Source: Vibrio sp. 10N (GTDB lineage: Bacteria > Pseudomonadota > Gammaproteobacteria > Enterobacterales > Vibrionaceae). Taken from it: a stretch of 64,000 nucleotides of DNA. The notes below the pieces were generated by a model. The model was not told the origin of the DNA. It did no database searches and saw nothing but the letters and a program-made list of their open reading frames with translations. Shown piece after piece: positions 39,001 to 50,026 of this stretch; the first letter of the stretch is position 1, and the number at the start of each line of letters is the position of its first letter. Both the position numbers and the translations under genes were made by a program. The DNA lies in contig NZ_BTPM01000001.1 of assembly GCF_036245475.1 (NCBI RefSeq), forward strand, positions 2,232,001 through 2,296,000. Direction: 5' to 3'.

Positions 39001-39567
39001 AGAGAAATCATTCACTAGTCAGACTGACTATGATGAAAGAATGTGCTTTCTCTTGCATTAGGTGCGAGCCATTGTACTTATCAAACCGTCAATTGCAACA
39101 TGAATGATGTTGCATCGTTGTAAAGTTTTTTGGTTGATTGTAAATCCTAACGCCACACGACTACGGAGAATGGAATTAGCGCACTTAGTCACACTACTCA
39201 CGATTTATGCGACGCAAGACATATAGTTTTATAAACTTTTAATGTGTATGTGCTTATTAATAAGCCATCTATTGCTTTGACAATTTACTTTCTTCCACTG
39301 CAGGTTAACTTGATTAACCAAGCTGCTAGTACAATATGCAACAAAATCCAGACGGAGAATGACAATTATGAAGAAAGATTCACAATTGAATCAATATTAT
39401 CGTTACTTCTCCTTGCTTTCAGATTTTGAATCCCATGTTTAAGCATCAATTATCAAGTTTCTGTAAGAATTTCTATTTTTATTGTCTGAATACTACGAAA
39501 ATATTGTCAATTTTAAATTTGATGTTTATTATTAATCGAAACCAAATAAATAACTCATGGGAATGTC
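39001..39567 (+). other. Intergenic region upstream of vicH and the riboswitch
   Basis: About 570 A/T-rich bases lie between the divergent units. It must hold the promoters of both. A small inverted repeat (ggttaa-5-ttaacc) lies near 39303-39319. Apart from the 24-codon frame listed separately, I see no gene. Confidence 0.5.
39368..39442 (+). CDS. Possible 24-residue upstream peptide before vicH
   Basis: The frame MKKDSQLNQYYRYFSLLSDF then ESHV starts at an ATG with a GGAG motif 10 bases upstream and ends 125 bases before vicH. It is rich in Tyr, Ser and Phe with no clear membrane segment. It could be a leader peptide, a remnant or chance. Confidence 0.25.
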   Translation: MKKDSQLNQYYRYFSLLSDFESHV

Positions 39568-39975
39568 ATGTCTGAATTAACTAAAACTCTACTTAATATT
39601 CGTAGCCTGCGTGCATTTGCTCGTGAACTTACTCTTGAGCAATTGGAAGAAGCACTAGAAAAGCTAACTACCGTTGTGGGTGAAAGACAAGAAGCTGAAG
39701 CAGAAGAACGTGCAGCAAAACAAGCACGTGAAGCTAAGCTAAGTGAATATGCACAAATGATCGCTCAAGACGGCATTGACGTTGAAGATCTTATTGCGGC
39801 ACTGTCTGGTGAGTCTAAAGGCAAAGCAAAAACTAAACGTGCTCCTCGCCCAGCAAAATACAAGTACGTTGACGGTACAGGCGCAGAAAAAACTTGGACT
39901 GGCCAAGGTCGTACACCGTCAGTTATCCAAGCAGCACTAGATGCAGGTAAATCACTAGAAGACTTTGAAATCTAA
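39568..39975 (+). CDS. hns: H-NS family nucleoid protein (VicH)
   Basis: The 135-residue DNA-binding protein has an N-terminal oligomerisation coiled coil (about residues 1-65, LEQLEEALEKLTTVVGERQE), a basic linker (GKAKTKRAPRPAKYKY) and a C-terminal DNA-binding domain. The hallmark is TWTGQGRTPSVIQAAL, whose QGR loop enters the minor groove of A/T-rich DNA. It matches the size of E. coli H-NS (137). It silences horizontally acquired and stress genes. A single gene with a strong terminator. Confidence 0.96.
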   Translation: MSELTKTLLNIRSLRAFARELTLEQLEEALEKLTTVVGERQEAEAEERAAKQAREAKLSEYAQMIAQDGIDVEDLIAALSGESKGKAKTKRAPRPAKYKYVDGTGAEKTWTGQGRTPSVIQAALDAGKSLEDFEI

Positions 39976-39999
39976 TTCAAACTCCTTTAGTCATTTATA

Positions 40000-40028
40000 A
40001 AAAAGCGCCAATAACTGGCGCTTTTTTT
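40000..40028 (+). terminator. Terminator of hns, shared with convergent gsk
   Basis: Perfect 11-bp arms (aaaaagcgcca / tggcgcttttt) with loop ataac. It ends at the gsk stop codon, and the A-run would act for gsk transcripts. Confidence 0.93.
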
Positions 40029-41331
40029 ATCTTTCCCAATAAGCCTCTTCAAGGCTATCTTCTCTTTCAGGTAAACCTCTAGAAAGACGAGGTGAATGCT
40101 GAACCAATACCTCATAGCTTGCTCGGTTCGAGTACTTGCACACTTGTGAGAACGACGAATAAGTCAAGAAAGTATGTTGGTGTTTACTTGAGTTAGGCAC
40201 ATTTTCTTTATGGTATTTATTCGCTGCCATATCATGTAGCAACGCAGACAACGCAGCATCACCCGCACCATTAGTATTCTTAATCTTTTCTGGGCCGCCC
40301 ATATAAGGCGCAATATGTGAATAAACTTTAATAGGATTATCGCAGGCATCTTTTACCGCTGGTCGACTAAATTCAAAACGATTGAATTCAGCAATACAGC
40401 CAGGTAATAAAGGTAAACTCGTTTCACGTTTAGATGCATCTTCTGTATAACCCGCCATGTACAAACCGACAGGGCCCGCAGTGCAAAGCACCAAATCAAC
40501 CCAATCAAGCGCTTTATCTGAAGCTGCCAATGGATCTTTTTCACCGGTGAGCGCTTCCGCTTCATCTTCATTCATTGCAACAACAGAAACATGCTGTTTC
40601 AAGAAGTCGCGCCAATATTCAGGATCGTCTTGAATAACAAAGCGTGTACCAAGCGTTAATACAACTGGGACATTATATTTTTTGGCGTACTCAATTGCTT
40701 GCATTGTTGCTTCTGGCATTGGGTCGCCATCTTTACAGCGCACTAAGTACGCGGTTAAAACCAAAGCCGACGCTTTTTTGAAGATTTTTTCAGGAATACT
40801 CTCTGCGCGAAGTTGGTTCATCTGTCCTTCACTAATTGCGAAAGTACGTTCGCCATCTTCAGTGATCAAGGTAAAGCAACGACCAATAGCCCCTTCCACC
40901 CCTTGAAGGTAATTAAGATCCATTCGACTCGACGTATTACATAGATAGCGGTAACCATAGCTACCAATCTTAATATCAGCGCTCATAACGCCAAGCAGCA
41001 CCGATTTATCGTCTGCTAATACAGAGTAATTGTGCAAGGTATTACCAATGGTTCCGCCAGCGTATTCATTGGTGATCAGTTCTTTATCCTTCAACTCGTT
41101 ATATAAAGCTTCCGCCGCTTGGTCATCAATAACCAACGAGTGCCCTTTACTTAGGCCAAACTTTTCGATCACACTGCTGTCGACTTTTGCTTCGATATCG
41201 ACCAAGGTTTGGTCAATACCAATAATGTGCGTGCGTGACATCTTCTTGCTGCTTTGTGATTGGCTAACAAGCAAATCTCTCTCGTGAACAGGGAAGTAGT
41301 GCTTTGACTTTCTTTGGCCAGGGAATTTCAT
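40027..41331 (-). CDS. gsk: Inosine/guanosine kinase
   Basis: The 434-residue PfkB-family sugar kinase phosphorylates inosine and guanosine in purine salvage. The start MKFPGQRKSKHYFPVHERDL is characteristic of Gsk. The anion-hole and catalytic Asp motif is NTNGAGDAALSALLHDMA near residue 365, and NEYAGGTIGNTLHNY is the substrate-side glycine motif. The length equals E. coli Gsk. The ribosome site is weak. A PurR-like box lies 88-103 bases upstream of the start. Confidence 0.96.
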   Translation of the reverse strand: MKFPGQRKSKHYFPVHERDLLVSQSQSSKKMSRTHIIGIDQTLVDIEAKVDSSVIEKFGLSKGHSLVIDDQAAEALYNELKDKELITNEYAGGTIGNTLHNYSVLADDKSVLLGVMSADIKIGSYGYRYLCNTSSRMDLNYLQGVEGAIGRCFTLITEDGERTFAISEGQMNQLRAESIPEKIFKKASALVLTAYLVRCKDGDPMPEATMQAIEYAKKYNVPVVLTLGTRFVIQDDPEYWRDFLKQHVSVVAMNEDEAEALTGEKDPLAASDKALDWVDLVLCTAGPVGLYMAGYTEDASKRETSLPLLPGCIAEFNRFEFSRPAVKDACDNPIKVYSHIAPYMGGPEKIKNTNGAGDAALSALLHDMAANKYHKENVPNSSKHQHTFLTYSSFSQVCKYSNRASYEVLVQHSPRLSRGLPEREDSLEEAYWER

Positions 41332-41418
41332 ACGGTTGTCTTCGTCATAAGTAAATAAGAAGGGTTAAGGGCGGCGATTCTACCTCTGTATAGATTACCT
41401 CGGCAACATACGCAATTT

Positions 41419-41434
41419 TAGCAAACGTTTACGT
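41419..41434 (-). promoter_or_regulatory. Candidate PurR box between gsk and mnmA
   Basis: tagcaaacgtttacgt matches the PurR palindrome ACGCAAACGTTTGCGT at 13 of 16 positions, including the entire CAAACGTTT core. It lies upstream of divergent gsk and mnmA. The purine link makes gsk the likely target. Inferred. Confidence 0.55.
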
Positions 41435-41581
41435 ATCAATTTTTTTGTTAAAAGCCTTGTTTTTCTCTCAATCAGGACATACTTCATCTGTTTATAAAAG
41501 TGTGATTCAGTTCGCGGAACTGTATTGCTGGTTTGGTTTCTGCTAAAATCGGCGTCCAATTTAATTAGGTGGTATTTATAC

Positions 41582-42691
41582 ATGTCTGATAACAGCCAAA
41601 AGAAAGTGATTGTCGGTATGTCCGGCGGTGTAGACTCCTCTGTTTCTGCCTATCTTCTGAAACAGCAAGGCTACCAAGTAGAAGGCCTGTTCATGAAGAA
41701 CTGGGAAGAAGATGATAACGAGGAATACTGCACGGCAGCGGAAGATCTTGCTGACGCACAAGCGGTTTGTGACAAGCTAGGTATCCACCTGCATACGATC
41801 AACTTTGCTGCTGAGTATTGGGACAACGTATTCGAATACTTCCTAGCGGAATACAAAGCAGGTCGCACACCAAACCCTGACATTCTTTGTAACAAAGAAA
41901 TCAAGTTCAAAGCCTTCTTAGAGTTTGCAGATGAAGTGCTAGATGCCGATTATATTGCCATGGGTCACTATGTAAGCCGCACTTTCCCGGAAAACGGTGA
42001 AGCACCACAAATGTTGCGCGGCCTAGACAGCAATAAAGATCAAAGCTACTTCCTGTACACGCTAAGCCACGAACAAATCGCGCGCAGCCTGTTCCCTGTG
42101 GGTGAGCTTGAGAAGCCGGAAGTACGCCGCATTGCTGAAGAGCAAGGTTTAATCACCGCCAAGAAAAAAGACTCTACAGGTATTTGTTTTATCGGTGAGC
42201 GCAAATTTACAGACTTCTTGTCTCGCTATTTGCCAGCACAACCGGGTAAAATCGAAACGCCTGAAGGCAAAGAAATCGGTGAACACCAAGGTCTTATGTA
42301 CCACACGCTTGGTCAACGTAAAGGCCTGCATATTGGTGGTCAAAAAGGCGGCGGTGGCAACGAAGAGCCTTGGTACGTTGCGGAGAAAGATCTTAAACGT
42401 AATGTCCTTATCGCGGTACAAGGTGCTGATCACCCACTGCTAAAATCTAATGGACTTCGCGCTTCGCAACTGCACTGGGTCGATCGTCAAGCGATCACGC
42501 AGCCGTTACAATGCACAGTGAAAACCCGTTATCGTCAACAGGATATCCCTTGTACTATCATTCCTATCGACGATGAAAACATTAAAGTGATCTTTGATGA
42601 GCCACAAGTCGCAGTAACCCCAGGTCAATCTGCGGTATTCTACAGTGGCAATGTTTGTCTTGGTGGCGGCATCATCGAAGAGCGCATCTAA
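41582..42691 (+). CDS. mnmA: tRNA-specific 2-thiouridylase MnmA
   Basis: The 369-residue ATP-dependent enzyme thiolates U34 of tRNAs for Lys, Glu and Gln. The PP-loop is [14 protein letters not shown] near residues 9-22. The catalytic Cys pair is in [12 protein letters not shown] and [13 protein letters not shown] at 41582 ([25 protein letters not shown]) is chosen over an upstream in-frame ATG that adds 19 residues within the promoter. Followed by hflD after 35 bases, as in enterobacteria. Confidence 0.97.
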   Translation: MSDNSQKKVIVGMSGGVDSSVSAYLLKQQGYQVEGLFMKNWEEDDNEEYCTAAEDLADAQAVCDKLGIHLHTINFAAEYWDNVFEYFLAEYKAGRTPNPDILCNKEIKFKAFLEFADEVLDADYIAMGHYVSRTFPENGEAPQMLRGLDSNKDQSYFLYTLSHEQIARSLFPVGELEKPEVRRIAEEQGLITAKKKDSTGICFIGERKFTDFLSRYLPAQPGKIETPEGKEIGEHQGLMYHTLGQRKGLHIGGQKGGGGNEEPWYVAEKDLKRNVLIAVQGADHPLLKSNGLRASQLHWVDRQAITQPLQCTVKTRYRQQDIPCTIIPIDDENIKVIFDEPQVAVTPGQSAVFYSGNVCLGGGIIEERI

Positions 42692-42726
42692 ACACAATTC
42701 GCAGATTATTTTCTTAGGAGAACTAC

Positions 42727-43344
42727 GTGGCTAATACACTTTATGACCGTACTATAGCGTTTGCAGGGATTTGCCAAGCCGTTGCCCTCGTTCAACGTGT
42801 TGCTAAAGACGGTTACTGTGATTCAGACGCGTTTGAAACCTCAATCAAAGCGATCACTAACATGAACCCGTCGAGCACGCTCGACGTGTTCGGCATAGAA
42901 TCTGACTTAAAAATCGGGCTCGAGTGCTTGGTGAACGGGATCGACAGCACACCAGCAGGCAGTGAAATCACTCGCTATATCATCAGCCTTATGGCGTTGG
43001 AGCGTAAGCTCAATAGCCGCAATGATGCGATGGCACAGCTTGGCGACCGCTTGCAAATGGTTGAGCGTCAACTTGATCACTATGAGCTACTCGATGAGCA
43101 AATGATCAGCAACCTCGCTAGCGTTTACTTAGACGTCATAAGCCCAATTGGACCTCGTATTCAAGTGACGGGTACTCCAGCGGTACTTCAGCAAACCTCG
43201 ACTCAACAGAAAGTACGCGCTCTGCTACTGTCTGGTATTCGTAGTGCTGTTTTATGGCGCCAAGTAGGTGGTAAGCGCAGACACTTAGTGTTCGGACGCA
43301 AAAAAATGATTGAACAAGCACAGATTCTGCTTGCTCGCATGTAA
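42727..43344 (+). CDS. hflD: HflD, membrane-associated lysogenization regulator homologue
   Basis: The 205-residue helical protein aligns with E. coli HflD/YcfC through [20 protein letters not shown] and the C-terminal [20 protein letters not shown]. It is peripheral to the membrane in E. coli, where it affects the lambda CII/lysogeny decision; its housekeeping role is unclear. Starts at GTG behind a strong taggaga site and is co-transcribed with mnmA. purB follows, but behind a terminator. Confidence 0.94.
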   Translation: MANTLYDRTIAFAGICQAVALVQRVAKDGYCDSDAFETSIKAITNMNPSSTLDVFGIESDLKIGLECLVNGIDSTPAGSEITRYIISLMALERKLNSRNDAMAQLGDRLQMVERQLDHYELLDEQMISNLASVYLDVISPIGPRIQVTGTPAVLQQTSTQQKVRALLLSGIRSAVLWRQVGGKRRHLVFGRKKMIEQAQILLARM

Positions 43345-43359
43345 TAGACATCGGTATAG

Positions 43360-44901
<1,542 letters not shown>

Positions 44902-44950
44902 GGCTTGACGACTCAGCTTGGCGAAAGCGCGAGTTAGAGTGCAAAATAGA

Positions 44951-44983
44951 ACGGCGGCGATAGTAATATCGCCGCCGTTTTTA
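44951..44983 (+). terminator. Terminator of purB
   Basis: Perfect 12-bp arms (acggcggcgata / tatcgccgccgt) around gtaa are followed by ttttt. Confidence 0.95.
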
Positions 44984-45033
44984 CGTCTGTGCACCAAGTC
45001 CTTGAAGCGACAGAGCTGCTGCTTTTAGAGTCT

Positions 45034-45570
45034 CTACTGCTTTTGAAAAAACAGGGTTATCGTTCCCACTTCCATACCGAACTTGCGGATACTCGTTAGG
45101 TTGAATAAATGCTTGTCGTCTTGGCGGTACATCCAATCGTCAAACGCTACCGTGTATGTTGAACCGTCAACTTCCAATTCAAAGTCGTATTGCCATCGCA
45201 GCGCGTTACCGACTACCTCTCCAGTCGCCTCACCGATGATGTCATCCGCGCGGCCTTTATAGGTTCCGTCAGCCAGTCTGTCTATCGTCCAAGTACGCTG
45301 ATCCAGCTCTCCATCGTCGAACACAAAGTCCTCAACCAGTGTGATTTGGTCTCCCTGCACGGTTCCAACAATCACGACTTCAAAGCGGCGAGTTTGCTTG
45401 TCGGTGTAATCTTGCACCATCCCCCAAGCTTTGGTTTCACCTTCGAAGTACTCAAACAAGTTAAATTCAGGATTAGAACCTTGGTAGTCCTTTAAATCCG
45501 CACTGCAAGCACTAAGCAGTAAGATAAGAGGAAGCACCAAGAATGAAGCCAACCACCGCATACGTTTCAT
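45034..45570 (-). CDS. DUF3833 family lipoprotein
   Basis: The 178-residue protein has a lipoprotein signal (MKRMRWLASFLVLPLILLLS, then ACS with the lipid Cys near residue 22). The mature part looks like a beta-rich lipocalin-type domain, with FFEGxTKAWGMVQD-like FEYFEGETKAWGMVQDYTDK and a C-terminal RKFGMEVGTITLFF. DUF3833 proteins recur beside CFA synthase and DUF1365 genes. Function is unknown; lipid handling is inferred from the fold and neighbours. Last gene of the operon, 12 bases after its neighbour. Confidence 0.85.
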   Translation of the reverse strand: MKRMRWLASFLVLPLILLLSACSADLKDYQGSNPEFNLFEYFEGETKAWGMVQDYTDKQTRRFEVVIVGTVQGDQITLVEDFVFDDGELDQRTWTIDRLADGTYKGRADDIIGEATGEVVGNALRWQYDFELEVDGSTYTVAFDDWMYRQDDKHLFNLTSIRKFGMEVGTITLFFQKQ

Positions 45571-45582
45571 TATTGTTCCTTA

Positions 45583-46134
45583 TTAACGATTCATACCTAT
45601 CAGCTGAGCGCGCAGCTTAGGATATTGAGTATTGTTGCCTAGCCAAATAGAGAGAAAGCCATCATTGAGTGACTCGTCCTCAATACGCCCTACTTTCTGA
45701 ATCGGTTTGTCACTGTTTAAGTAATAGAAGTTACCCGCAGCACCGTCGGTCACGTAGATGAGCTGATGTCCGTCGGCGACGCTAGGGAAAATGTCATATA
45801 GCTTGGCAATCCAGCTGCTTCGCGTCTCTTTGTCGATGTCCATTTTCTCCCATTGGTCGAGAGTCGCTTCTAAAAGTTGCTCTCGGCTAATGTCACGCTG
45901 GTACTCAATGCGCAGCGCGATAGGATGAGGAGAGACATCGTTGCCCAACGCATACGTGCCTTGGGGAGCAAGCAGCTGTGAACGGTATATATCGAAGAAA
46001 AGCCATGACAGCTGCGCCTCGCCGACAACTTTCCATTGTCCCCAACCTTCATAACTTACGGGTCTATCGCTGGTTGCAGAGGCGCTGCCTACGGCCAACG
46101 CTAAACATAATCCAAGTAATCCTTTAGCTTTCAT
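45583..46134 (-). CDS. Chalcone-isomerase-like periplasmic protein
   Basis: The 183-residue protein has a signal peptide (MKAKGLLGLCLALAVGSASA). The mature domain resembles bacterial chalcone-isomerase-like proteins (VVGEAQLSWLFFDIYRSQLL; RIEYQRDISREQLLEATLDQ; LNDGFLSIWLG). In plants the same fold also binds fatty acids without isomerase activity. Flavonoid chemistry is unlikely here, so a lipid-binding role is the more reasonable inference. Its start overlaps the end of the DUF2878 gene by 11 bases. Confidence 0.82.
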   Translation of the reverse strand: MKAKGLLGLCLALAVGSASATSDRPVSYEGWGQWKVVGEAQLSWLFFDIYRSQLLAPQGTYALGNDVSPHPIALRIEYQRDISREQLLEATLDQWEKMDIDKETRSSWIAKLYDIFPSVADGHQLIYVTDGAAGNFYYLNSDKPIQKVGRIEDESLNDGFLSIWLGNNTQYPKLRAQLIGMNR

Positions 46135-46639
46135 GACTCACCTTTCGCTCCGAGTATGTGCTCAATCGAAGAACAACGAACACGATGGCAACCCATTGCA
46201 AGAAAAGTAGCGCCATCATCGTAAAAACAGAAAGGTGTGTATCCACAGCGCCGAGTTTAAACCCTGCGAAGTAGCTGAGCGCTCCGGCCACACCACCCAC
46301 TATTACTACGATGGAAATCGGATAAGAAGTCAGAAAACTAGCAAGAAAGTATGCATACCAAGCAAAAATAAGCCATAGAGCCACTAGCCAAATTGGAAGC
46401 AGCGCCGAATCAAAGACCAACACGCCGGTCAGTGCATTCACGCTATCCACGATTAAACCAAGTCCAACAATGGCGCCCCAGATAGGCAGTGACAGGTTGA
46501 GCTTGTTAAAGGTGGTCACAACAGTAATCGCAGCGAGGGCAAGTGCGAGCCACTGAAAACGCTCCTGACCCAATACAGATAACGCCCACATCAGCTCGAA
46601 CCAAGTACTCACTATTAATAGCTTCCATCCACGACTCAT
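46124..46639 (-). CDS. DUF2878 family membrane protein
   Basis: The protein has about 171 residues and five or six predicted membrane segments (IVVIVGGVAGALSYFAGF, MALLFLQWVAIVFVVL). Start choice is uncertain: ATG at 46639 (MSRGWK, AGAG upstream) or GTG at 46645. Found in other proteobacteria within the same CFA/DUF1365 cluster. No biochemical role is known. Lies 26 bases after the CFA synthase gene. Confidence 0.8.
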   Translation of the reverse strand: MSRGWKLLIVSTWFELMWALSVLGQERFQWLALALAAITVVTTFNKLNLSLPIWGAIVGLGLIVDSVNALTGVLVFDSALLPIWLVALWLIFAWYAYFLASFLTSYPISIVVIVGGVAGALSYFAGFKLGAVDTHLSVFTMMALLFLQWVAIVFVVLRLSTYSERKVSHES

Positions 46640-46665
46640 GACCACTCTACTCCATTTAGCCGCTA

Positions 46666-47922
46666 CTACTGGCCGCGTTGAAACGTGATATGGACAGTAC
46701 TGATACTCTTCGCTCTAAAGCCACCTTCACAGTAGCAAAAGTAGTAACGCCACATACGGATAAAGCGCTCATCGTATCCGAGCTCACGCACCCGTGTTAA
46801 CGCCGCTTCGAAACGAAGGCGCCAGTCCACTAAGGTTTTCGCGTAATCTTGACCAATGTCGAATAAGTCGCGGACGATCAAATCCGTGTGCTTGGTGGTG
46901 TTTGATGTTAGCGCGGTAATGGAAGGTAAGAAGCCACCAGGGAAAATGTATTTCTGGATAAAGTCGACGTTGTCAGAATAATATTCGTAGCGCTGGTCTG
47001 CGATGGTAATCGCTTGTATCGCCATCAAACCTTTTGGTTTCAGGAGCGATTGACACTTTTTGAGATAGGAAACTAAAAACTGTTTACCCACCGCCTCAAT
47101 CATTTCGATGGACACTAACTTATCGAATTGCCCCTCAAGCAAGCGATAATCTTGTTTAAGCAGGATAATTTTATCCGTCAGCCCCTCTTCGGCCACTCTC
47201 TGCTGTGCATACGCATACTGCTCTTCCGAGATGGTGGTCGTCGTGACACGGCATCCATAATGTTTCGCCATATGGATCGCCATACCGCCCCAACCAGTGC
47301 CAATTTCAATGACGTGGTCGCTGGGCTGCAGTTTCAATTGCTGACACAAACGATCCATCTTATTGATCTGCGCTTGCTCTAGGGTGTCTGTGTCTTGCTG
47401 GTAGATCCCTGAAGAGTAAAGCATGCGCTCGTCAAGGAAGGTTTCATAAAGGCTGTTTCCTAAGTCGTAGTGCGCCTCAATGTTCTCTTTCGATTTAGAG
47501 ACCGTATTTCGGTTCACCCAGTGACCCAGTTTGTACATGATTCGGGTCAGCAGGCTCGATTTATCTTCTATCGAGTCTAACGCAGCAAGATTGAGCGCCA
47601 TCAACTCCATTAACGCAGAAAGATCTGGGCTATCCCACCAATCATCCATATACGCCTCACCAGCGGCGATACTTCCGCCTTGAAGCAAGCGACGGTAAAA
47701 TTCAGGATGCTTCACCTCGATTACGGCCGCTGGCTCATTTGATCTCGGCGAGCCAAAGCGTTCTTCCACTTGACGTGTACTCGCACCGTCGCTAGAAAAG
47801 CTCTCAATGATGGTTAACGTACCAATTTCCAGTTTCTGCAAACACCCAAAGGCAACACCTTTCGCGGTTTTCTGTAAGCCAGTGAGTGACTTTGGTACGT
47901 CTAGGGACGTAGTTTGTAACAT
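46666..47922 (-). CDS. cfa: Cyclopropane-fatty-acyl-phospholipid synthase family methyltransferase
   Basis: The 418-residue SAM-dependent methyltransferase acts on unsaturated acyl chains of membrane phospholipids. The SAM motif is VIEIGTGWGGMAIHMAKHYG near residue 200. NIEAHYDLGNSLYETFLDE precedes it, and the C-terminal WRYYFCYCEGGFRAKSISTV carries the bicarbonate/active-site region of the family. It is part of an operon with DUF1365 and an FAD oxidase, so its product may be something other than a simple cyclopropane. Confidence 0.93.
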   Translation of the reverse strand: MLQTTSLDVPKSLTGLQKTAKGVAFGCLQKLEIGTLTIIESFSSDGASTRQVEERFGSPRSNEPAAVIEVKHPEFYRRLLQGGSIAAGEAYMDDWWDSPDLSALMELMALNLAALDSIEDKSSLLTRIMYKLGHWVNRNTVSKSKENIEAHYDLGNSLYETFLDERMLYSSGIYQQDTDTLEQAQINKMDRLCQQLKLQPSDHVIEIGTGWGGMAIHMAKHYGCRVTTTTISEEQYAYAQQRVAEEGLTDKIILLKQDYRLLEGQFDKLVSIEMIEAVGKQFLVSYLKKCQSLLKPKGLMAIQAITIADQRYEYYSDNVDFIQKYIFPGGFLPSITALTSNTTKHTDLIVRDLFDIGQDYAKTLVDWRLRFEAALTRVRELGYDERFIRMWRYYFCYCEGGFRAKSISTVHITFQRGQ

Positions 47923-47933
47923 TGGAATTCTCC

Positions 47934-48707
47934 CTAATTCTTAGAATTCGATTGCTGCGAAAATTCTTTATTGTTCTTTCCTGGATGGTCGTATATTGGT
48001 ACCCCCTTTCGCCATAGCTTAAAGGCATGCCAATATATTCCAGCCACAACTTTTACGGCCATTATTGGTGTTTTGACCAATTGTTTTAGTAAAGAAGATG
48101 ATGTGAACGGCTGCGCTTTCATTTGAAGTGTCGCGTCGAAGACTTTATGGGGGTTGTGACACTCCAAATGGACAAATAACCTTTCACTCAAAGGTTTAAG
48201 CTTCCAGTGGTAACGTTGGTCTACCGGATTAAACGGTGAGACGTGAAACGCTTTGTCATGCTGCCAATTGACGTTTTGATCGCCAGATTCGGCAGCAATG
48301 GCGTAATAGTGCCTTTCGTTCCAAGGTGTATTACTTACCTCTGCCAACAAATAGCGCCACTGGTTCTGTTCATCATATAAATAGTAAAAATTGACCGGAC
48401 TGAAATACAAACCCAGATAGCGAAGGTGACAAACCGCAATAACTTTGCCGTTAAACCTCTCTCCAGTCAGTTCAAACACTTTGTCTTGAACCGCTAACTT
48501 TAAATCCCCTTCACCAACATAATCCTCACGCTTAAACCGAGCCCAATGCCACCAACGACGTCCAAAGCCCCATACCCGTCGCTGAAGGGAATCGATCTCA
48601 TCGAGATCGATAGCGGGCATAAACAGCGGATAAGAGAGGTGGTGCTTGGTCGGTGCAAATCGCCGATGCCCGACCTCACCGATCATCAAGCGGCTTGAAA
48701 CAGACAT
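47934..48707 (-). CDS. DUF1365 family protein
   Basis: The 257-residue protein has the family opening GEVGHRRFAPTKHHLSYPLF and central HLRYLGLYFSPVNFYYLYDE and VSNTPWNERHYY. No signal peptide or membrane helix is evident. DUF1365 genes nearly always lie next to CFA-type methyltransferase and FAD oxidase genes, and they overlap here (1 base with the oxidase, 11-base gap to cfa). A role in fatty-acyl modification is inferred. Confidence 0.9.
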   Translation of the reverse strand: MSVSSRLMIGEVGHRRFAPTKHHLSYPLFMPAIDLDEIDSLQRRVWGFGRRWWHWARFKREDYVGEGDLKLAVQDKVFELTGERFNGKVIAVCHLRYLGLYFSPVNFYYLYDEQNQWRYLLAEVSNTPWNERHYYAIAAESGDQNVNWQHDKAFHVSPFNPVDQRYHWKLKPLSERLFVHLECHNPHKVFDATLQMKAQPFTSSSLLKQLVKTPIMAVKVVAGIYWHAFKLWRKGVPIYDHPGKNNKEFSQQSNSKN

Positions 48708-50005
48708 TACGCCGCTCCTCGTGCCAACGTTTCTGCAACAGGCGCTGTTTGCGAAGTTTCTTGCTCGATTCCTTTCACCACATCTAGTGCGCTGCGAACG
48801 CCATCCTCATGGAAGCCGTTGTACCAATAGGCACCGCAGAACCAAGTCTTGCGCTTGCCCCATAGCTCTTCACGTCGCTGCTGAGCGGCAATACTCTCGG
48901 TAGTAAAAACAGGATGACTGTAGTTGAAAGTACGTAATATTTTGTCTTGCTGGATCTTGTCTGCTGAGTTCAGTGACACGCAGAAGGTGGTTTCTGATTC
49001 GATGTGCTGCAAGATGTTCATGTTGTAGGTTAGCGTTGGCAAGCGTTGCTGCTCGTCTTCTCCGCCATCCAAGGCGTAATTCCATGAAGCCCAAGCAGCT
49101 TGGCGCTTCGGCAATACGCTAGTGTCTCGATGCAGAACCACTTCATTATCTTGGTAAGCCATTGCGCCCAGAATTTCGCGCTCTTCATCTGAAACATCAT
49201 CTATCATCGCCAAAGCCTGATCGCTATGACAGGCAAAGATGACTCTGTCAAAACGTTCGGTCTCGCCGTTTGATGTGACACTGACGCCGTTATCATGACG
49301 TTCAACACGACTGACTGGTGAGTTCAATCGTATGCATTCCGAAAAACCACGAGTTAGAGGTTCAATATATGCGCGCGAGCCTCCCTCAATCACATACCAT
49401 TGCGGGCGATCCACCACATCAAGTAAGCCGTGGTTCAAGAAAAAGCGCAGGAAGAAGCGTAACGGGAACGCACGCATGTCTGCCAACGTCGACGACCAAA
49501 TCGCTGCGCCCATTGGCAAGATATAATTTTGAGTGAAGTAATCTGAAAAGCCGTTCGATTGTAAAAACTCTCCCAGAGTTTGCTCGACTAAGCTATCGTC
49601 ATCGGCAGACGCTTTAGCCAGTTTGTTAAACCTTAAAATCTCGAAGATGAAGCGGTAGAAGGTTGGGTTGAGTAGATTGCGTTTTTGGGCAAATAGAGTA
49701 GGAATAGTATGCCCGTTATATTCGAGACCATTCGCCGCATTCTTTACACTGAAGCTCATTTGAGTTGGGTTACCTTTCACCCCAACTTCGTTCATCATTT
49801 TGATGAAATTTGGATAAGTACGGTCGTTGTAGACGATAAAGCCAGTATCGACGGCGTACTGCTTACCATTGTGCTCAATATCGATGGTCGCCGTGTGCCC
49901 CCCTATATAGTCATTGGCCTCGTATAACGTTACCTCGTGATCTTTATGTAGATAATAACCACACGTTAAGCCTGAAATTCCGGTTCCTACAATTGCAATC
50001 TTCAT
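48707..50005 (-). CDS. FAD-dependent amine-oxidase-like oxidoreductase
   Basis: The 432-residue flavoprotein has the N-terminal dinucleotide motif IVGTGISGLTCGYYLHKDHE and the downstream GGHT of amine oxidase/desaturase-like enzymes. It resembles the FAD-domain protein found fused to the N-terminus of plant cyclopropane synthases, but here it is a separate gene. It may oxidise or desaturate an acyl intermediate. Its stop overlaps the DUF1365 start by 1 base. Confidence 0.9.
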   Translation of the reverse strand: MKIAIVGTGISGLTCGYYLHKDHEVTLYEANDYIGGHTATIDIEHNGKQYAVDTGFIVYNDRTYPNFIKMMNEVGVKGNPTQMSFSVKNAANGLEYNGHTIPTLFAQKRNLLNPTFYRFIFEILRFNKLAKASADDDSLVEQTLGEFLQSNGFSDYFTQNYILPMGAAIWSSTLADMRAFPLRFFLRFFLNHGLLDVVDRPQWYVIEGGSRAYIEPLTRGFSECIRLNSPVSRVERHDNGVSVTSNGETERFDRVIFACHSDQALAMIDDVSDEEREILGAMAYQDNEVVLHRDTSVLPKRQAAWASWNYALDGGEDEQQRLPTLTYNMNILQHIESETTFCVSLNSADKIQQDKILRTFNYSHPVFTTESIAAQQRREELWGKRKTWFCGAYWYNGFHEDGVRSALDVVKGIEQETSQTAPVAETLARGAA

Positions 50006-50026
50006 TATTATTATCCTTAATCTCTT

